Assembly: GCA_035610835.1 (NCBI GenBank)
Contig: CM069449.1
Location: 57,759,782-57,823,781 of the forward strand
Origin: Ophiura sarsii
Lineage: Eukaryota > Echinodermata > Ophiuroidea > Amphilepidida > Ophiuridae
Direction of reading: 5' to 3'
DNA: 64,000 bases
The translations under genes were made by a program, and so were the position numbers. The first letter of the stretch is position 1. Each line of letters begins with the position of its first letter. Under the pieces are notes generated by a model that worked only from the letters and a program-made list of their open reading frames with translations, searched no databases and was not told the DNA's origin. Positions 57,520-64,000 of this stretch are shown here, piece after piece.

Positions 57520-58042
57520 GTAGCCTATGGCCATGTGTTTTGAACTGGGGATTTTCTCGAGACATTCTGCGATTTTCACAAAATTGCATGTTTTGGTTCA
57601 AATGATTTTGTTCACTAACCATATATGCCACCATAGCACAATTTTAAATGAATAATAGGTAGCACAGTAAAAGTATATATATTTTGAAAGGCTTTCATGT
57701 GAGGAGCTCAGAAATGAAGTCATTTTTGAGTAGGGTTAATGCTTACAAAAATATCCACCTGAGAAAGAAGAAATTTCCACAAAAAATTGCAAAATTCAAG
57801 TTGACATTTTGAAAACATGCATTACCCCTACATCAAAAAGGACTTCATTTCTGAGCTCCTCACATGAAAGCCTTTCAAAATATATATACTTTTACTGTGC
57901 TACCTATTATTCATTTTAAAATTGTGCGAGGTTCAAATTAATGTTTTATCCCAAGCCGGTTCCCTGCTGTCATTTTGTTATTTAAATGAGCATAACTCAA
58001 GAACTATAAGACCTATGTGCAAACTGTTGATGTCATTTTAAA
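57520..58042 (+). repeat. Left remnant of a roughly 410-bp repeat with a palindromic insertion
   Basis: 57948-58042 (AAGCCGGTTCCCTGCTGTCA, GAGCATAACTCAAGAACTAT, GTCATTTTAAA) is the first part of the repeat unit seen at 62800-63460. It stops at TTTTAAA where the 4.4-kb element begins. 57520-57590 resembles, inverted, the GGCGAAAATCTCGCAC...CCAGTTCAAAACGC part of the unit. Confidence 0.65.
57636..57927. repeat. Foldback sequence with arms of about 90 bp
   Basis: GCACAATTTTAAATGAATAA onward (57636-57727) is repeated inverted at 57840-57927 with few changes, including AGCACAGTAAAAGTATATAT and GAGGAGCTCAGAAATGAAGT. The loop is about 110 bp. Likely a foldback MITE; no target duplication seen. Confidence 0.8.
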
Positions 58043-58529
58043 TAGGAGTGGGCTATAGAGGGTCATAGTTTCAGATCATGCTTGCTACATGATTTTTTGA
58101 TGACTTTATACGTACTGACAACATTTTCAACAAAAAATTGACAAAAATGCAAAATCCAGGGTGCCCAGGCCAAAAAACCACAAAAAGTCGGCCATTTTGG
58201 AAAAACAGTATTTTGATCATAAATCAATCATTTTTGGTCCAATCAATTTGAATTTGGTGGCAATACCCATGTTTGTGGGGACAAGGAACAATCTTATGCA
58301 ACTTTTATCGCATGACGATGTTTCGTTTTCCTGAAAATGGCAATTTTAGTGAAAATAGCCCTGTGGGGGCGCTGTTTAAGTAAACACCTTTCGAATCGAA
58401 GCATCTCAAATTCTAATGTTGAAATATGATAGGAGTTACATTTTAGGCATTTCCTGAAAATCTTAGTAAAATACCATTTGTTGTTTTGAAGCTACAACCA
58501 TTTTGAACATCTTTGAATTGTCTCCATTC

Positions 58530-59005
58530 AAGGGTAGGCCTATACACCACCAATGCACTCCCCATAGACGCTACGTGCAAAGTAGGGGTCAAACAATCGG
58601 CTCTAACTGGAGTTATCCCATACATCCTTATATGACATTTACAGAGATTATTCCTAAGGGATGTCCGCAAAACATATCAAAAGGAAATAGCAAAGTGTCG
58701 GACTAGATTTTTCAATATTATGCGATGAATTTGATGTAGCGATTTCGGCCCTTTATTTACGCCCCAAAACCAGGACGGACCTTCCGCCGATTTCAGTCGT
58801 TTAAAACTTTAAATGTTCAAACTAGTGCGATTTTTTTGGAAATATGTACTGTGCACACTCATAAAAATGTGTAATACAAAACTAATAGATATAATTGAAA
58901 AAAGTATGTCAAAATCTCGCAATTTGTACCGCAAAAAGGAACTATTGCTGTGATAAACTTTTACCGGACGTGCTATCCCATAGTGCATTGGTGGTGTATA
59001 CCCTT
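58530..59005. mobile_element. Nested TIR element E, copy 1
   Basis: Ends AAGGGTA...TATACACCACCAATGCAC and GTGCATTGGTGGTGTATACC are inverted, but the left end has six extra bases (GGCCTA) after AAGGGTA, unlike the other copies. Body as in copies 2 and 3 with small indels. Confidence 0.8.
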
Positions 59006-61449
59006 TAAGAGCACACACTTTGTCTACAGCAAACGAGACATATTTCAGATTGTTGCCAGTGAAATTCTGAGTTGAATTCCCGAGTTATATTACATTTCAT
59101 GCTTCCGTTTTGAAGATACGGCCTCCACAAGAAACATGGTCAAAACGTGAAATTTCAAAATTGCATGTTCTAACGGTGCGAAGGTGCGCGTGTACGCGCT
59201 TTTTAAAGAAAATTTCTCCCCGAGGGCCTTTGACTAGATCATACTGAAAAGTCTATAGGTCCGCTCGTATTGTTTACCCTGTAGATAGTGGAAAATTAAG
59301 CATTATTATCGATTTTAAAATCTTTTCATTTCACAATTACTTGAATTTAAGATCATTATAGGCGAGTAGGCCTAACATTCAGATGGCTGAAACGCATATA
59401 ATATGACCCGACAATTACGCCCGACATGCAGTTTCATTTAATCCACTAGCTTTAAAGCGTCTTTTGACATGAGTGAAACCCAAAGGACCCCTCTCAGTGC
59501 TCCTGGCCTACTATGTATCATCATTAAAAACACATAGATCACTAGAAATAACTTTAATAGACTCCTTATCGACACCCCCCCCCCCCCCCCCTAGCCCGGC
59601 TTTTTTAACATGTTTAATCCAATTTGCATTGGAAGTGGAATTGTGTTTGAGAACTTAACCGTGTCAAAGAAAGCCGCGACTCAACTTAATGATCATTTTG
59701 ACTCTTTTAAAACAATAAAAACCTCATGAGTTTTAATTCGAACTCGTGTATGATTCATCATATGAAATCTAAAATGTCCTGGCTTTTTCAAGGTGTTTCT
59801 TGTTGAAAACCTCCAAAGAAAACGACAACATTTAGATGATTAAAAACGATTTTTGAAAGGATTAAACAATGTAGGCCTAACTAGACATTGCCCCGCGTGT
59901 TGATCATCATTTTATATGAGATTTCATTGAGAATTTTGTTGATGCCCAACGTCTTTTGGTACCTACATGCCCAGTTGGAGCCCGCAGCTTCAAGGGTATA
60001 CACCACCAATGCACTCCCCATAGACGCTACGTGCAAAGTGGTGGACAAACAATCGGCTCTAACTGGAGTTATCCCATACATCCTTATATGACATTTACAG
60101 AGATTATTCCTAAGGGATGTCCGCAAAACATATCAAAAGGAAATAGCAAAGTGTCGGACTAGATTTTTCAATATTATGCGATGAATTTGATGTAGCGATT
60201 TCGGCCCTTTATTTACGCCCCAAAACCCAGGACGGACCTTCCGCCGATTTCAGTCGTTTAAAACTTTAAAATGTTCAAACTAGTGCGATTTTTTTGGAAA
60301 TATGTACTGTGCACACTCATAAAAATGTGTAATACCCAAAACTAATAGATATAATTGAAAAAAGTATGTCAAAATCTCGCAATTTGTACCGCAAAAAGGA
60401 ACTATTGCTGTGATAAACTTTTACCGGACGTGCTATCCCATAGTGCATTGGTGGTGTATACCCTTTAAGAGCACACACTTTGTCTACAGCAAACGAGACA
60501 TATTTCAGATTGTTGCCAGTGAAATTCTGAGTTGAATTCCCGAGTTATATTACATTTCATGCTTCCGTTTTGAAGATACGGCCTCCACAAGAAACATGGT
60601 CAAAACGTGAAATTTCAAAATTGCATGTTCTAACGGTGCGAAGGTGCGCGTGTACGCGCTTTTTAAAGAAAATTTCTCCCCGAGGGCCTTTGACTAGATC
60701 ATACTGAAAAGTCTATAGGTCCGCTCGTATTGTTTACCCTGTAGATAGTGGAAAATTATTATCGATTTTAAAATCTTTTCATTTCACAATTACTTGAATT
60801 TAAGATCATTATAGGCGAGTAGGCCTAACATTCAGATGGCTGAAACGCATATAATATGACCCGACAATTACGCCCGACATGCAGTTTCATTTAATCCACT
60901 AGCTTTAAAGCGTCTTTTGACATGAGTGAAACCCAAAGGACCCCTCTCAGTGCTCCTGGCCTACTATGTATCATCATTAAAAACACATAGATCACTAGAA
61001 ATAACTTTAATAGACTCCTTATCGACACCCCCCCCCCCCCCCCCCCCCCTAGCCCGGCTTTTTTAACATGTTTAATCCAATTTGCATTGGAAGTGGAATT
61101 GTGTTTGAGAACTTAACCGTGTCAAAGAAAGCCGCGACTCAACTTAATGATCATTTTGACTCTTTTAAAACAATAAAAACCTCATGAGTTTTAATTCGAA
61201 CTCGTGTATGATTCATCATATGAAATCTAAAATGTCCTGGCTTTTTCAAGGTGTTTCTTGTTGAAAACCTCCAAAGAAAACGACAACATTTAGATGATTA
61301 AAAACGATTTTTGAAAGGATTAAACAATGTAGGCCTAACTAGACATTGCCCCGCGTGTTGATCATCATTTTATATGAGATTTCATTGAGAATTTTGTTGA
61401 TGCCCAACGTCTTTTGGTACCTACATGCCCAGTTGGAGCCCGCAGCTTC
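59006..61449 (+). repeat. Tandem duplication, period about 1458 bp
   Basis: 59006-59991 (spacer 1) and 60466-61449 (spacer 2) are almost identical. With the intervening element copy they form a direct tandem duplication of element plus spacer. Differences visible by eye: a 7-base AAGCATT present only in spacer 1 (near 59299), and the C run, 17 in spacer 1 and 22 in spacer 2. Confidence 0.9.
59992..60465. mobile_element. Nested TIR element E, copy 2
   Basis: 474 bp. AAGGGTATACACCACCAATG at the left and CATTGGTGGTGTATACCCTT at the right are exact inverted ends. It has GTGGTGGACAAAC where copies 1 and 3 have GTAGGGGTCAAAC. Confidence 0.85.
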
Positions 61450-61923
61450 AAGGGTATACACCACCAATGCACTCCCCATAGACGCTACGTGCAAAGTAGG
61501 GGTCAAACAATCGGCTCTAACTGGAGTTATCCCATACATCCTTATATGACATTTACAGAGATTATTCCTAAGGGATGTCCGCAAAACATATCAAAAGGAA
61601 ATAGCAAAGTGTCGGACTAGATTTTTCAATATTATGCGATGAATTTGATGTAGCGATTTCGGCCCTTTATTTACGCCCCAAAACCCAGGACGGACCTTCC
61701 GCCGATTTCAGTCGTTTAAAACTTTAAAATGTTCAAACTAGTGCGATTTTTTTGGAAATATGTACTGTGCACACTCATAAAAATGTGTAATACCCAAAAC
61801 TAATAGATATAATTGAAAAAAGTATGTCAAAATCTCGCAATTTGTACCGCAAAAAGGAACTATTGCTGTGATAAACTTTTACCGGACGTGCTATCCCATA
61901 GTGCATTGGTGGTGTATACCCTT
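61450..61923. mobile_element. Nested TIR element E, copy 3
   Basis: 474 bp. Same ends as copy 2. Here the inverted match continues outward (TTC before, GAA after), which copies 1 and 2 lack on the right because the spacer follows. No spacer copy follows this one. Confidence 0.85.
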
Positions 61924-62475
61924 GAAACACACACTAATGAAAGTTCGTTGACCCCTGTACTATCCAATGGAAGCGCTTTTAACGCGTTCTTGTGATTTTA
62001 AAAGGGATGCCACGGTCAAAGGAAATGAGGTAACATGCTCACATCTTCAGACAATGTTTATTGACACACTCTTAACATATTTCATGTATTCAAATTCATT
62101 TTTATTAATGCGATAGCTACTTTTTTTGCAAAGCGCCCTCACAGTCCAAATTTGACCAAAATCAGCTGTTACAAGAAAATGAAGGGATTATATGAGACGA
62201 AAGCAGCATAGAATGACATCTTGTACCCTAAAACATGGGTATTGCCACCAAAATCAAATAAATTAGACCAAAAATGACTGAGTTGTAATCAAAAGACTGT
62301 TTTTTCCAAAATGGCAGACTTTTTGTGGTTTTTTGGCCGGGGCACCCTGGATTTCGCATTTTTTTCATTTTTTTTCTCGAAAATGTTGTCAGTACGCATA
62401 AAGTCATCAAAAAATCATGTAGCAAGCTTGATCTGAAACTATGACCTAAAAATGACCCTCTATAGCCCACTCCTA

Positions 62476-63460
62476 TTTTAAAGCACTCAATAATATCTTT
62501 CAATTGATTGGTCATTTGTCTATGTAGGTACCTGCCTTTATGAAATAAATTGACATTTGGGGCGATAATCACGCACAAATGTCCCAGCTCCCCAATATCA
62601 AGCCACCAGTTCAAAACGCATTGCCACATACACTGGTAATTACAAACTTGAATACATTAAATAACTTTAAAATTGTATGTTTGATTAATCTAAAACACCA
62701 CAAACAACTTTCCATTGGATAAAATAACTAAAAAAATGAATTTAATACGTCGTCCTTTATTCAAAGCAAAATGTCTTATTCCAAGCCGGCCTATCTCAAG
62801 CCGGCTCCATGCTGTAATTTTGTTATTTAAATGAGCATAACTCAAGAACTATAAGACCTATGTGAAAACTGTTGATATCATTTTAAAGCATTCATTAATA
62901 GCTTTCATTTGATAGGTCATTTGTCTATGTAGGTACCTGCCTTATGAAATAAATTTTAATTTGGGGCGAAAATCTCGCACAAATGTCTCAGCTCCCCAAT
63001 ATCAAGCCACCAGTTCAAAACGTGTGGCCTTATGTACACTGGTAATTAAAAATAATTACAAACTTTAATACATTAAATAGCTTTAAAATTGAATGTTGTA
63101 TTAATCTTAAACACCACAAACACTTTCCATTGACTTAAATAACTCAAAAATTGAATTAAATATGTTTTCCTTTATAATTCAACAAAATGTCTTATCCAGG
63201 GCCTTCTTATCCAGGGCCTGCTCCCCGCGGTCATTTTGTTATTTAAATCAGCATAACTCAAGAACTATAATACCCATGAGCAAACCTCTGGTGTCATTTT
63301 AAAGCACTCATCAATAGCTTTCATTTGATAGGTCATTTGTCTATGTAGGTACCTGCCTTCATGAAATAATTTTACAATTTGGGCGAAAATCTCGCACAAA
63401 TGTCCCAGCTCCCCAATATCAGGCCACCAGTTCAAAACGCATGGCCCTATGCCAATGGGT
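62476..63460 (+). repeat. About 410-bp tandem repeat, two and a half units
   Basis: Anchors GGTCATTTGTCTATGTAGGT lie at 62510, 62915 and 63331 (offsets 405 and 416). Each unit has TCTCGCACAAATGT(C/T)(C/T)CAGC, CCCCAATATCAAGCCACCAG and TGTTATTTAAATGAGCATAA. The first unit is cut at its left by the 4.4-kb element, and its missing left part is at 57948-58042. Confidence 0.85.
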
Positions 63461-63539
63461 AGATGGGTCGTTCTTTAAAAGCCCCAATAAGACATGCAGT
63501 GGTAAGGTATACTAAAGGAACTCCTAAAAATATGTTGGG

Positions 63540-63810
63540 GTAAGGTTTAAGTTTGATTTCCTGTTTGAATTATTCTAAAGCAAAGTATCATGATGATGCT
63601 TGTTGAAGAGATGAAGAACATGTTGCTATTTTGGGTTTGAGACTTGAGTGGCTTGATATCTCCCAGCGCTATATCTTGGGGATCCACTAGAACCTAAATG
63701 AGTACAATGAAATACAAGGGGTGTGCAGGGAATGTTGCGAAGTATTCAAGAAGAAGAAGAGACATCCATTCAGCATCAAGCAAAAGTTTTGTCTATTGTA
63801 AAAAAGTTTT
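63540..63810 (+). repeat. Dispersed repeat, uninterrupted copy of 36115-37020
   Basis: AGGTTTAAGTTTGATTTCCT, ATCTCCCAGCGC, GATCCACTAGAACCTAAATG, AGTACAATGAAATACAAG, TCCATTCAGCATCAAGCAAA occur in the order seen at 36115-37020, without the two TIR elements present there. Confidence 0.75.
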
Positions 63811-64000
63811 TGTAGTGATGGGCGGCGCAACGATACTGCAAATTATGAGCGTTTACTTTTGGACAAAATAAAAGTAAACTCAAAAGTAAACGCAATACTA
63901 TACACTTATGTGAGCCCAACAACAAGCTCTGTTTTCCACCCAGCCTCTAATCAATAACTGTTCCATTATATCCTAGATGGTGGAAACATCTGTGATAATA
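63811..64000. other. No feature recognised
   Basis: Short unique-looking sequence to the window end, with an inverted AAAGTAAAC/GTTTACTTT-type repeat near 63850-63890. Confidence 0.4.

Larger units (their letters stand above)
58043..62475. mobile_element. Long-TIR element of 4433 bp inserted in a tandem repeat
   Basis: TAGGAGTGGGCTATAGAGGG starts the left end and is inverted at 62475. Similarity continues inward for about 235 bp and more weakly to about 340 bp (GGTGGCAATACCCATG, GGCCAAAAAACCACAAAAAG). TTTTAAA flanks both sides (58036-58042 and 62476-62482). The adjacent repeat units at about 62880 and 63298 show the empty site CATTTTAAAGCA. The interior has no coding frame and carries three copies of a nested TIR element. 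Long TIRs with a 7-bp or slightly longer duplication suggest a foldback or MULE-like non-autonomous element; class uncertain. Confidence 0.8.

Overview
This is a eukaryotic window. It has spliced genes with GT-AG introns, AT-rich intergenic DNA, three separate non-LTR retrotransposon remnants, and a dense, nested population of short terminal-inverted-repeat (TIR) DNA elements. The retrotransposon types, a three-copy TTAGGG tract and the overall texture fit an invertebrate animal, most likely a marine non-vertebrate deuterostome (hemichordate, echinoderm or amphioxus-like). The sequence alone does not fix the species.

Only two host genes are well supported. Gene A (2241-5364, + strand) is the 3' end of a gene that begins before the window. 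Two exons join in phase and encode a 465-residue low-complexity, probably cytoplasmic tail that I do not recognise. Gene B (39236-49119, + strand) is a ten-exon C2H2 zinc-finger gene of about 658 residues. It has an acidic and Gln-rich N-terminus, a Lys-rich patch, nine fingers, and a Thr/Gln-rich C-terminal tail. All nine of its splice junctions are in phase.

Layout. 1-5.4 kb: gene A, with a decayed antisense LINE in its intron. 5.4-9.9 kb: no gene, one palindromic element and part of another. 9.9-23.2 kb: a large array of a roughly 85-bp minisatellite, bounded in register on both sides by direct copies of one TIR element. The array is interrupted by a TTAA-inserted MITE and by a 5.25-kb TIR-bounded block that carries an almost intact L2/CR1-type LINE. 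23.2-29.9 kb: a 29-bp tandem repeat, a possible short gene remnant, an antisense CR1-type LINE 3' end, and a mariner-like element. 30-35 kb: no gene, but a cluster of twelve copies of the motif TAACGTAATAAACAT. 35-39 kb: nested hAT-type elements and a possible promoter region for gene B. 39-50 kb: gene B, whose introns hold several MITEs, a tandem repeat copied from an exon end, and a decayed partial exon duplicate. 50-57 kb: intergenic with TIR elements and a tRNA-Asn-like pseudogene. 57-64 kb: a 4.4-kb long-TIR element inserted into a roughly 410-bp tandem repeat and containing a triplicated nested element.

The most interesting items are the TSD-restored splice donor of gene B exon 7, the intron 6 repeat that multiplies an exon-donor junction, the 12-site motif cluster, the in-register satellite between two identical MITE ends, and the long-TIR element whose empty target site is present next to it. 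Coordinates of transposon ends come from reading TIRs and target-site duplications by eye. Superfamily names are inferences from TSD length and terminal bases.
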